Shown: piece after piece, positions 11,559 to 21,414 of the stretch
Numbering within the stretch: position 1 is the stretch's first letter
Layout of the letters: every line of letters starts with the position of its first letter
Source of the DNA: Akebia trifoliata
Lineage: Eukaryota > Streptophyta > Magnoliopsida > Ranunculales > Lardizabalaceae
Direction of reading: 5' to 3'
Length of the DNA stretch: 64,000 bases
Assembly: GCA_017979445.1 (NCBI GenBank)
Contig: CM030705.1
Coordinates: forward strand, 10,454,679 to 10,518,678
Program-made: the position numbers and the translations under genes
The notes under the pieces: model-generated
The model's database searches: none
What the model was told of the DNA's origin: nothing
What the model saw: only the letters and a program-made list of their open reading frames with translations

Positions 11559-11678
11559 GTTATAGTCACCGATGAAGGAATTTTTGCTTGGGTTGTGGAA
11601 AACTACGCCCTTGGAACTCTAGAAGGTGGTCTCCAACAAACAACAAGGATAATTGAACTTGGTAGGGCATTTGCTCAG
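11559..11678 (+). pseudogene. Captured apyrase (GDA1/CD39 nucleoside phosphatase) exon fragment
   Basis: The frame reads TDEGIFAWVVENYALGTLEG, then GLQQTTRIIELGRAFAQ, followed by a GTTTAG donor-like site at 11679. Plant apyrases have at this place a conserved EG-x2-AW-x3-NYALG block and a GIIELGGASAQ apyrase region that binds phosphate. Here the glycines of the latter are replaced by arginine, and Ser by Phe (IIELGRAFAQ), so even this piece is degenerate. Apyrases hydrolyse NTPs and NDPs in the Golgi or outside the cell; this fragment is far too short to do so. The upstream junction is not a clear splice acceptor. Confidence 0.8.
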
Positions 11679-12333
11679 GTTTAGTTTCCTTGTCTTTACG
11701 TTTTGCTCGACTACTTGTTCATATTTTTTTTCTTGATTCTTGATTGGTATGAGTTTTGGAATGTTGCATTTGTAATATCTACTATAAAGATAAACATATT
11801 AGAAGCTTAATATGTTTGTGTTGATATCCCAGATTTGGGTTAAACAATAACAAGAATAAGCTCAAACCTTCACATTATTTATATTGTCTTTAATCCTTCA
11901 ATGGAGTATTTTGTCTCCCAAGATCTATATCCAAAAAACCTTTCTTCATGTAGGATTTGTAAAATTATTGTATTGACATAAGGAGTTTGACAAGGCTAAA
12001 AAGGAGTTACATGGTAATACATATATGCAGAAAATTCAATAGTACCCACAATTATAATTATATGATACTGACATCTCACTGTTATTGCAGATTGCTTTTC
12101 TCATATAAACAAGAATCATCCTGTAAGAGGTATGCATGCCACTATCACATTTTGAGTCCTTGTTGCAACTTTGATATTTAGGTTGACTTGTTGGTGCCTC
12201 AATTTGATAAAACAATTAAGTCAATTTATATGTATCTCATCTTTTCTTGGGTTTATTATTCCATTAGTGCTTGTTTATTGCAACTGCATAACTGATTGAA
12301 ACATGTATCTAATCTCATATGGTGTATGTTCAG
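11679..12333. other. Intron-like spacer between apyrase and NEP1 fragments
   Basis: T-rich, with a short possible exon at 12092-12129 between a TTGCAG acceptor and an AGAGGTATGC donor. Its source was not recognised. Confidence 0.35.
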
Positions 12334-12396
12334 GTTGGTGCAATGTCCCATGGGAAAATTGATAAGGAATATGTAGATGATTTTATTTCAAGTTAG
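12334..12396 (+). pseudogene. Captured NEP1/EMG1 (18S rRNA pseudouridine methyltransferase) exon fragment
   Basis: After a TTCAG acceptor at 12329-12333 the frame encodes VGAMSHGKIDKEYVDDFIS before a stop or a GTTAGT donor-like site near 12392. Plant NEP1 proteins, SPOUT-class methyltransferases of ribosome biogenesis, contain a VGAMAHGKID-x2-Y-x-DDFISI block at this place. Only this block is present. Identification is from memory of the family and rests on about 19 residues. Confidence 0.72.
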
Positions 12397-12888
12397 TTCC
12401 CTTACATTTAAATAGGTCTTATGTCATCTCAGTGTACTGACCAAACTACAGGAATAATAATATGAGACACCTATATGATTAGCCGTGCAGCATAGAGTTG
12501 AGTGTTGGGAAGTTAAGAAACGTGTTCATAGAATGATCATAGAATAGATGAGGATAAAAAATTTTAGATTGGTGAGTGGTAAGTATAGGAAAAAACTAAA
12601 TTTAAAAAAAATATAGACTAAACAAAGTTAGTATATTTGAAGGAATTCATGAATAGCCCCAAATATAATAACAGCCCAACGAGAGTAGCCCTGTGGTGAA
12701 GGTTAATAAAATAGTACATGGGACTTGGGACTTGGGACGATGAAACACACTAGCCATCTTTTAGAGATAATATTTTTTTTAATAAAAATATTAAAGTCGA
12801 GGATGAGACTGATTTAAGTGTTAGGATTTTTCTCGGGATGTGGTAGCATGCATGTAGATGCGGGAACGTTCTACATGAAGTTGATTTA

Positions 12889-13020
12889 TAGTTTTTTTTT
12901 TTTCTTTTGCTAAGCAAGGGAGGTGGTTAGTAGTCAAAGTAAAAGTGAGCTCAATGGGATTGAACCTAGGTCGTGGGATCAACACTCCACACTCCTTTAC
13001 CAACTTATAGCTAAGTTAGC
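12889..13020 (-). mobile_element. Decayed tRNA-derived SINE within the CACTA
   Basis: A T-run at 12890-12906 (an A-tail on the minus strand) is followed, on the minus strand, by a tRNA-like head: A-box-like TAGCTATAAGTTGGTAA and B-box-like GGTTCAATCCC. It spans about 130 bases. Target duplications were not identified. Confidence 0.5.
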
Positions 13021-13585
13021 ACCTTTAGTTCATTTACGAGTATGGATACTATAGTACAGAAATTCCCCAATGCCCCCACTAAGCAGGCCACAGTTTTCAC
13101 CTTCATTACTAACCTACCTTAATGCCCTTTTTTACCCATCCTTCTTCAAAAGATTTTGTTTTAATTTTTCTTATGTTTCTGCCATTCCATTGGTTTATCT
13201 TCTTGGGATTTATTATTATGCATAGAAGACAATTCTCCTTGGAACCAGAAATGATTAACCATATTTCCTTATCTTGAACAACAATATTTATTCCATAATT
13301 ACATAATTTATTTTCATTTCGTTCTTCTTCTTCTTCTTTATTATTGTTTTCATTGTTCTTCTTTCGATAGGTTTATTATTGCTTAACTCGTTATTCAGGA
13401 CTTCATTTGATAAACTAACTTGGAAAACAAATTTTATCTGCTGCTGGTAAATGGCCCATAATTGTTATTGCGAACTTTGTTTCAATCAAACAGGTGGGGT
13501 ACCTTGGTGTTTGTATTGCTTGAGATCCTATTTTGGTGTCTTTTTGCATCTTTACATTTTATTGGGTCTTGTGAACAGCTAACAT

Positions 13586-15090
13586 GGAGAGTATGGGTGG
13601 ATAGCTAACATGGAGAGGACAATGAAGGCACAGCTCTGAGGGACTCGAGCATGGCTGGGTACATATCTGATAAGGTCCCAATTATTCAATTTTGGGACCT
13701 TAATTGCATTAAGATTACCATTGCATAAATGTTAGTTCCTTTAAATAATTGCAAAATTATTTTATTTATCCAAATTAATAGAGCTAATGATATATTAGTG
13801 TTAATTGTAGCGCACGTGGAAGCTAACAAATAGCGAAACAAATACGGTTACAATACACGAGTCGAAAGGAAGCATCCAGAAAAATCTCGAAGGATTTGGG
13901 CGCCACGTCACCGAGCCGTGGCTAGGCATGACCGCGCCGCGGTCATCTCGAGGAATTTGTCCTCGAGATTTTCACAGAAGCTTCCAATTGCTTCGGTGGT
14001 TGTAACTGAATGGGTAGTTCGAAGCAAATCATCCGAAAAGTTGACCCGATTACCCGAATACAAATGTTATAAATTGAAGGGTTGATTTTAGAGAATGGGT
14101 CTTCTCCTTGCTCTCTTCTTCTCTAATTTTTGATTTCTTCTCTTTAAGTCTCTGTAATTTTTCCTTTGGGTGAGCTTTTGAGTGTAGTGAGAACATCAAG
14201 AGTAAGCCATTGGCTCTATTGTAACTCTTTTGAGAGATTTTCAAGAAAGGAATCAAGTTGCATTTCTATTTTACATTTCCTTTCCATCTATCTTCTTGCT
14301 TGTAGTATTGTTGCAATATGATTCTTGCGATGATCGGCTAGATTCTCATTAGAGAAGTCAAGAATGCCAGAGCAAGTTCACTCCATTAATGCTATTTTAA
14401 TTCATTACTTCTGTTTTTTATGCTAATTTTATGAATCTCTTCATGATAAGATCTTCCAATTTAGACTTCCATTCTAAGCTTTGATGAATGTTACTTAGAT
14501 AAGCTCAAGAACATTCATGCTCTGTGATGAATGGAAGCATAAGTCGGATAATCTTGCATAAACAAGAGACCTTCATAAAGACTTTTGGATTCCAATCAAT
14601 GGTTATATCGAATCATCTTCCGATCCACGAGCAATGACTTGCTACGTGGATTGAGTCATGTTCTAGAATCAATTAGCATTTTTGGGTAACTTGCAAAGGT
14701 AATCTTGAATTCTCTAAACTCTTTTCCTTATACCTTCAATCTCTATTGTTAGTTTAATTTCATTTACCAATTAGTTGCTACTTTCTTCTTTGTTTTATTT
14801 TTACAAATCAATTTGTTTTAAGAAAAATCTGTTTTCTAAATTCTGTTTTGGCATTTTTATCCGAATGAATCCTTGAATCCTCATTGTCCCTGTGGAACGA
14901 ATTCGACTTGCCCAAAGTCTTAGTTCAAATCTTTATCTTTGCATCTTTATTGCAAGCTTTACAACCGATCAATATCAAGCAAGAAAACAATGGTGATCAA
15001 TCCAGAGAATACCATTATGAAGGAGCTGAGGAAGAGAGCTGATGCAAACAAGAATGAAGCCAGTCAAGGATCTGATTCTGCTGAATGTTC
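13586..15090 (+). pseudogene. Captured HSP90 C-terminal fragment, split by a solo LTR
   Basis: Part A (13586-13667) reads GEYGWIANMERTMKAQ, then after a one-base loss near 13637 LRDSSMAGYIS. Part B (14972 onward) continues SKKTMVINPENTIMKELRKR, ADANKNE, and after a frameshift near 15056 VKDLILL. This is the segment ANMER-x-MKAQALRD...GYM(S)SKKTMEINPENPIMEELRKRA...SVKDL that precedes the C-terminal dimerisation helices of cytosolic HSP90. A 1304-bp solo LTR interrupts the codons for Ile-Ser and duplicates ATATC. Upstream of part A, a short AGCTAACATGGAGAG duplication marks the junction. The middle and N-terminal ATPase domains are absent. Confidence 0.9.
13668..14971 (+). mobile_element. Solo LTR of a retrotransposon inserted in the HSP90 fragment
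   Basis: It starts TGATAAGGTCCC and ends ACAACCGATCA, with the 5-bp target duplication ATATC at 13663-13667 and 14972-14976. It is the same family as 24068-25375 on the opposite strand: same start, same GC-rich patch (here about 13860-13970), same order of motifs including the GATCCACGAGCAATGACTTG region. Near the end it has GTCCCTGTGGAACGAATTCG, a phrase common near the 3' end of plant retrotransposon LTRs. No internal domain or second LTR is present, so it is the product of LTR-LTR recombination. Confidence 0.9.
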
Positions 15091-15211
15091 TTCGATTTAA
15101 TGTAAAGTTCTATTTCAATTTCAAAATATTAATTCATGAATATTGATATTGATTCAGTTTTCTCTTTTTTGTTCTTCAGTCAATATGGATGTCCATCATA
15201 TTCTTATTTTA

Positions 15212-15308
15212 TGATTTTTCTTTTGTTTTTTATTTTTCTGATTTTTTTAATTATTATTTCGTGATTGGTGAATTAGAGGACCATGCTATTGTTTGTTAAA
15301 CCTCCAAA
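15212..15308 (+). repeat. Internal direct repeat of the CACTA, copy 2
   Basis: Partner of 10863-10967. It lies about 330 bases before the functional right end. Confidence 0.85.
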
Positions 15309-15313
15309 AGTTT

Positions 15314-15394
15314 AGATATCGGTTTGTAACCGATGTCCAAAGTCTCAGACTTAGGACATCAGTCTTATAGACATCGGATTTCAAACGATGTCTA
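15314..15394. repeat. Small inverted repeat near the CACTA right end
   Basis: TATCGGTTTGTAACCGATGTC near 15317 pairs with GACATCGGATTTCAAACGATGTC near 15370. It probably belongs to the subterminal repeat zone. Confidence 0.55.
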
Positions 15395-15629
15395 ATGTAT
15401 ATTTTTTTTGGTAGTGGTTTCAGATTTGGAACGGTTTTAAGCCGTTCCAAATTCTGAGTTTTTTTCGACGGTTATTTTAACGGACTAAAGCCGTCGTTTT
15501 TTTCGACGGTCTTTTTGACGGTCAAAAGCCGTCGTTTTTTCCGACTTTCTTCAGCAGTCGCATTTTAATCGCGACTCCTTTTAAAACGACTGCGCAAACG
15601 ACTGTTCAAGACAGTCGTTGATCCCGCAA

Positions 15630-15641
15630 TATGACGTAGTG
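15630..15641 (-). repeat. Right terminal inverted repeat of the CACTA element
   Basis: TATGACGTAGTG, followed by ACT at 15642-15644. The preceding 200 bases (about 15440-15620) are packed with paired CGACGG and CCGTCG words and AGTCG/CGACT words, a typical subterminal repeat zone. Confidence 0.95.
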
Positions 15642-15644
15642 ACT

Positions 15645-15870
15645 TTATTGTTTTTCATCTCTTACCTCTTTAATCTCAATTTTTTTTAATAATACCCCTA
15701 CCATCAAGCTCTAGGTTCTTGAGACCCATTTTATTTCATTTATTCTTCACATCCTCTAAATTACTACTATATTTTCTCTTTTACCCCTTTAATCTATTTT
15801 ATTATTTGTCATCTTTTACCCTATTAATAGGCTTTTTTTATTTTATAGTAATACCCCTCTAACTTTTAAA
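15645..15870. repeat. Continuation of the AT-rich tandem repeat right of the CACTA
   Basis: Contains the same phrases in the same order as 4805-6275 (CTCTTTAATCTCAATTTTTT, ATCAAGCTCTAGGTTCTTG, TTCTTCACATCCTCTAA). It shows that the CACTA inserted within this array. Confidence 0.75.
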
Positions 15871-17818
15871 ATGGTTATTCAACTCCAAATTTAAAATACA
15901 AAACCAACAATGAATAATTTCATTTTATTTTTTTATATTTTTATTTTTTGAGAGTTTAAAAATTAAATTTTGTGCTCTACATCCCTAAGCATCCAATGAT
16001 GTTTTTGGATACTATAAGAGGTGCGTAGACAAAAATGAAAGATAAAAAGTGGAGATCGAGAGGGGTGGTGGAGCGAGTGGGGCCACCAGGCAGAAATGAT
16101 TCCAAAGTTCAAGCCTTAGCCCATTCATATAATCACCTCATAATTCTTTGTAATTTCGACAAGAGCATTTCGTTTTATTCACCATTCCTTTTGATATTTG
16201 TTCAATTTTTCCTCAATCAGTTATATGTATTTTTAAATATGGTAGTCGACACGCTTAATTCAGAAAGTTAATATAAAAATTAAAAATCTTATCAAGTTTG
16301 CACCATTTTAAAATATAGAAAGAGAGTAACAAATGTGTTTTGGTTGAAAAGCGAAGTCTAATATTTTAGGGTTTTTTTTTCTTCTTTGCTAGATCTAGTT
16401 TTGTGGATTTTATTTTTAGGCAAGAGAAGATCTCTCATAGTTGTTTTGGTCACCATGCTTTTTATTTTGTTAACTTTGTTTCTAGTGGTCTGAGCCCCTC
16501 TTGTTTACTTAATTTTATTGGTTCCATATTCCAAAAGGTCCAAATGCAACAGTATTCGGCCGAAAAATCAATTGATTTTTGGGCCAAACCCTTTGTGGGC
16601 CTTTAAACCCAAAGTCAGCCTGAGACTTCTGACAGTTAAATTTGAATGTCATCATAAGAAAAGCGAATGGGAAAAGTAATTGGGCCAGAAGGCCAAGATA
16701 GTCTTGCTCAAATTCATTTAATGAAGATCACCAATCTGACTTCAAGTTGGGTTTGAATGGAATGGCTCTTCAAATTAAATTCTTGCTTAGAAATGTCAAA
16801 ATAATCTAATTTTTTATGATAATAATTTGATATAAGAACAAATCAGTTCTAATTTAAATTTGACACACTGTTGTTGTTGTTGTTGTTTTTTTTTTAAGTC
16901 GAACAACAAAATAACTTGGGCTTGGGTTTAGGCTTGTCAATTTTTATTTTTATTTTTAATTTCTTAATTAATTTTGTTGATCGGGATGCACCATTTAATA
17001 CATGCAGGCTCATATGATTGGTCGATCCTGGATCCTATGAGTGAAAATTCTGAGCCAATTTTTTTTTTTTTTTTTAATTCTAATAACACCATCCATGGAT
17101 TCAAGCATCTATATTTGGTAAATGAACAAGGGCCTAAAGTTTTACTTAAAGAAAGAAAGATCCAAGAATTTGGAACCGAAGGAACATACTTGAAAGTAAA
17201 CCAATATTTAACTCTCTTCCCAATATACTACACAAGAAATAATAAAAAATTAACACAAATAGAAAAGAAAATGAATGCTACACAATTCTTTCTCATATAG
17301 TTATAATTATAAGATTTACGGGAACAAAAGGGAGGAGGGCAAGATACGAAGGAATTGAGATATAAGAGGGGAAACATGGAATTATTGTGGGCCGGGCCAG
17401 GTACTACTAAGCCCTAGTCCATCCTTGATTTTAAGGACTACAAAATTGAACTCAACCATGCTTTGAGGGTTCAATATCAATGCCATGTACCTTGTTTTTT
17501 CCAGGAGGGTTGGTTCGGGCTAATGGGCTCAATTAGCAATTGACAGCCCAAACTAAATCTTTGGATGAAAAAGATGATTGTTGAGAGGCCAATGCTAGAC
17601 TGTGCGCACCATGACTTTGGGGGATTTTTTTTTTTTTTTTTTCAAATAGCAAAGTACCCTCAAATATATCCATTAATTCATTCGAAATAAATTGTAGATA
17701 ATGATATAAAATAAGATAGTAATTTTATACTTTAAAATTTCCTTGACAAATAATAAAATTTGCAATGAAAATAGCCCACAATTTTGACGAGTCTTTACTC
17801 CAATAGTATGCGCATAGC
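15871..17818. other. No gene seen
   Basis: AT-rich. A (GTT)n run lies at about 16871-16887. Open frames at 16035-16271, 16403-16606 and 16974-17300 show no domain. About 17380-17560 contains GGGCCGGGCC and CAATTGACAGCCC, an eroded relative of the hAT-type MITE at 43090-43374. Confidence 0.4.
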
Positions 17819-18400
17819 CAGGGGTGAAGACAAGAATTTCTTATAGGGAGGCAAAATAAGGTTGAGCGATAAAGCTTGAAGATGAGTGATTTTAAGGAGA
17901 AAATCCAAGGGTTTTACAACAACAATTTAAGACAAGGGCATTTAAGTCATTTTTCATTAGTCTAAGAGAGAAGATCTAAGTCAAGGGGCGATGCCATCAG
18001 TTTAAAATATATATATATATACATGCCTTTTTAATCTCAGTATTCTCTAATTGACTAATACAAAATGATCTCAATACCCTCACCTTCAACCTAAAATGAT
18101 GAACCGTTTTTATTTCTTTTCTCAAAAACAAGCATCTTCAACATTCCATGTAAAAGTTTTTATCCTAGTTTTGAACTAGAACAAGATAGGATTTTTGAAG
18201 GAAAATTCTAGGATTTGCAACAGAGGAATTAAGATTCAAAATGATGGATTGAAGATGTGGTTAAATAGATTAAAATTAATCCTTTTCTTATGTGTCTCTT
18301 TCCTTGTAAAAAATAGCAAAGAAGATGAGAACAATCTCACAATGAGATCATTCCCAAAAAAGATGGATCGACTTTCAAATATTCTAGTTCAATCAAACTA
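17819..18400. mobile_element. Truncated relative of the CAGGGGCGGAGC hAT MITE family
   Basis: Starts CAGGGGTGAAGACAAG and contains GGCATTTAAGTCATTTTTCA and GAGAGAAGATCTAAGTCAAG, matching the inverse of the interior of 53124-53534 and the copy at about 33600-34590. The right terminus was not found. Confidence 0.5.
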
Positions 18401-19830
18401 AATATCATTTAAGTTGATCATTTATATATAGATTCTCCATAATTGTTCGACTTGTAATTAAGTCAATCTTCATAAGGTTATTAAATCTATCATAATGGGT
18501 TGAATCTTTAAAGTGTATATAGGGACAAAGAAAGAATGAAAATCAGCCAAACAGATTCTTTTAAAGATTTGAACCAATGACGTTCATTACTAATTAATGC
18601 TAGTGATCTCCTATGTTGGACCACAGAAGAGACATAGTGATTCTCCCAAACCCATTTGATGACCTTGTGTTGCACAGTTTCTGTACCAAAAGACAAAGTT
18701 ACTGTCAAAATTATGGATTTTACGTGACAAAAAAAAGGAAAAGTTTTGAGGTGAAAGCTCGTGGTCATGCAGTACGCCAAACAATGAGATGGCGCATCAT
18801 GTTCTGTCTCCATGTCTTGTCGCCTTGGTGATAACTAAAAACAAGGGAATTCCACACTATATGACTCTACAAAAAAGCAACAGCATTGTGTACTACTAGA
18901 CAGTATTTGCTTGCAATCACTTTGTGACACATGGCATCCTAATCTTCTTGTGCTACCATACAACTTAGAGATGATTTGCCTTTAACCACTAATATATTAT
19001 CATTATCATCAACTTACCCTATTTTCAGTGACTACTATTATCCAATAGAATAATTCTAATCTCATTATTGAACTCTAATAAACTATATCTTTAACCTTTA
19101 ACCCCTAAGGATTGGCGAGATGGCCAAGACCACATCTAAAAAACGGAGGTCTTGAGGAATCTCCCCAAGGGGCGAAGCTCAAGGATTTATCTTAGAAATG
19201 ACCTGCATGTGGGGGAAGATGTTGATTGTGAAGGATACCTAGGTTTAAAATAACAAAGGAGCTATATCATCTTTCTAATTGTACATGCTTCTTCCCATCT
19301 CTTCGTACAATACTATAGCTTGATTTATTTATATTCTCATAATTAGTACAATTTACTTAATAAGTTAGGCTGAATCTACACTATAATTTTACTCAATTTT
19401 CTTATCAATAGTGTTAAGAACCATACGAAGATCATGTTGAACAATTCAACAATTAAGTGGCTTGTCTATATCACAATTAGTCTCGCCAAGGATTTTTTTT
19501 TTTAAAGGGTCTATCCCAACTTTTGTCACCTCATGAAAATATGATTTGAAATAAAAAAAAATTGGATCCCCTATTTAAATCTTAATTTATTAGATAGGAT
19601 TTTATTTTTAAACTATAGTATTAGCTAAACCATGTCAAATCTCACCAAGGATATTTTTTAAAAGGGCCTATCCCAACTTTTGCAACCTCATGAAAATATG
19701 ATTTGAAATTAATTTTTTTGGATCCCCTATTAAAACCTTAATTGTCTAAAATGGTACTTTTATACGATTCCCGTGTCAAAAGAAATGAGTGTAGATTTAA
19801 CCTAACTATATCAAGTTAGGTAAAATTGAA
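18401..19830. other. No gene seen
   Basis: Overlapping open frames at 18508-18813 (minus) and 18613-18831 (plus) have no recognisable domain. Two similar stretches (about 19485-19560 and 19645-19735, sharing CTATCCCAACTTTTG and CCTCATGAAAATATGATTTG) form an imperfect direct repeat. About 19100-19260 (GGATTGGCGAGATGGCCAAG) could be an old SINE head. Confidence 0.4.
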
Positions 19831-20074
19831 GAGTCGTGATAATATAACTCCCCAACGTGGCATACTCAATCGACTCCCCTGATGTGGGGTGTGTTAGAAC
19901 CATAGACTTTATGCCTTAGGATACACAACCACACATCCCCACGTACACAAATGTATAGATTAATTGGGATGTGCTGTTGGGTATCCCTAGGCATAAATTT
20001 TATGATTCTGGCACACCCAGCGTCAGGGGAGTCGATTGAGTATGCAACATGAGTGAGTCATATTATCACCACTC
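19831..20074. mobile_element. Foldback MITE, 244 bp
   Basis: GAGTCGTGATAATAT at the left pairs with ATATTATCACCACTC at the right. The arms continue inward (GCATACTCAATCGACTCCCC against GGGGAGTCGATTGAGTATGC, a perfect 20-bp match) to a centre near 19950. The whole element can fold into one long hairpin. Confidence 0.85.
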
Positions 20075-20582
20075 AAAATTGTGAGTTAGAATTTGGCATT
20101 ACTGTTGTGTTTTTGAGAGCATAGATGGTCTGCATGTGATGCCCCCCAGTGAATTGGGGTCATCCAACGTAAGTGGGCTTTACAACGTGAGATGTGTAGT
20201 CAAGCGGGTGGACCACTTTTCTTCCACCAGCTCAACTTTCTTTCTTTGTAAGAAATGGAGTCTGCTCACCTCGACTAACTTTTATTAGGTGCCTGCTTGG
20301 AAATAAAGTTAAAGAGTTAGGATCCAGAATGGTGTCGTGTATCTATAATTAAGGTAAGGTGTCGATGCGGCATGTTTTTATTCAAGTTTAAAACACCTAG
20401 GACTCTTAAACAGGTTGTGTAAACACCTAATGTTGTTATGGGAACAAGATACCCTCCTGAATTGCGACTCATAAAGTTAAAGCTGCTCACCAATGGCATC
20501 ACCAATGTTAACCAACTAGTGACATAGTCATTATATAAACTGCTCACTAATTGTCTTAAGAGTCAGCGATCAAGAGCAGAAC

Positions 20583-20748
20583 AGTGTCCCGGTCGTATAG
20601 CTAGGAACAATGTCTATGTGGCACGTTTTGATTGGATTTAAAACATGTAGGGCTGTGAGCACAACTTGTTTAAGAGACCGATGTGATTTAAACACCAACC
20701 AAAACTTGCCACGTAGACACCAATCCCATGCTATAGGAACGGGACACC
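20583..20748. mobile_element. Foldback MITE
   Basis: AGTGTCCCGGTCGTATAGC at the left pairs with GCTATAGGAACGGGACAC at the right, and inner blocks AATGTCTATGTGGCACGTTT and CTTGCCACGTAGACACC also pair. A weaker relative lies at about 20330-20460. Confidence 0.75.
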
Positions 20749-21414
20749 TTTCTGTATACTGATTCTTGTTTTAAAAGACTTTCCAAGCTCCAACATGGTG
20801 TCCGACAAATAAATGGCTGAGATGGGTGGATAAATACAGACTTTCTAGCTAGAGACTACAAAGGATTTCTAAGGGATCCATTATTATTAATCCCTAGGAA
20901 CTATGCTCTCATCTCAACCATCTATACAGAGGCTCCAACGTCGTTGTTCCAAATCAGTCCCTTTATTTATTGGGTAACTTCGTATGTGAAATATGGGAAA
21001 ATTCCCATTCCAGTACACTATTCATTTTAATTCCTAAACCAACCTCCTCATATTTTGAAAATTATTTTTTAACTTATATATAATTAGCGAGATTATCACT
21101 TTAGAATAAATACTTGTGATCTCGCTTCCTCATGTTTTAACTTTTATCAATGAGATCGTTACTTTAAAATTAAAATTAATATATGTGACCTCGTTCTTCA
21201 TGTTTTGGGAATTCAAATGATTAAAATACTGAAATGGAAATTTTAAAAAAAGTTGCACATGTTTTGAAAATTTCTCTCTTACTTATAAGCTTTTTTTTAA
21301 TTTAGTGATTTACAATCCGCAAGAATAGAGGGAGCTAGAAAAGGATGTTTACGAATCAGACGTTTATTTCTTCTTTTCACATGTGGGAGGCTAAGAAAAG
21401 ACGAACAATTTTCT
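20749..21414. other. No gene seen
   Basis: AT-rich. An imperfect duplicate (AATAAATACTTGTGATCTCG / AATTAATATATGTGACCTCG) lies at about 21100-21200. Confidence 0.4.

Larger units (their letters stand above)
6276..15641. mobile_element. 9.37 kb non-autonomous CACTA transposon carrying host gene fragments (Pack-CACTA type)
   Basis: The left end reads CACTACGTCATA and the right end TATGACGTAGTG, a perfect 12-bp terminal inverted repeat starting with the diagnostic CACTA. Each end is flanked by ACT (6273-6275 and 15642-15644), the 3-bp target duplication expected for the CACTA (En/Spm, CMC) superfamily. Removing the element and one ACT joins a phrase that recurs nearby (compare 6115-6140), giving a natural empty-site check. 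Both subterminal zones are rich in short CGACGG/CCGTCG motifs in both orientations, as expected for transposase-binding regions. No TPase or TnpA-like frame was seen, so it would need help from an autonomous relative. Inside, in the plus orientation, are a CT-rich leader and fragments of PHD-finger, S-receptor kinase, apyrase, NEP1 and HSP90 genes, plus a later solo LTR and a SINE relative. Confidence 0.95.
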
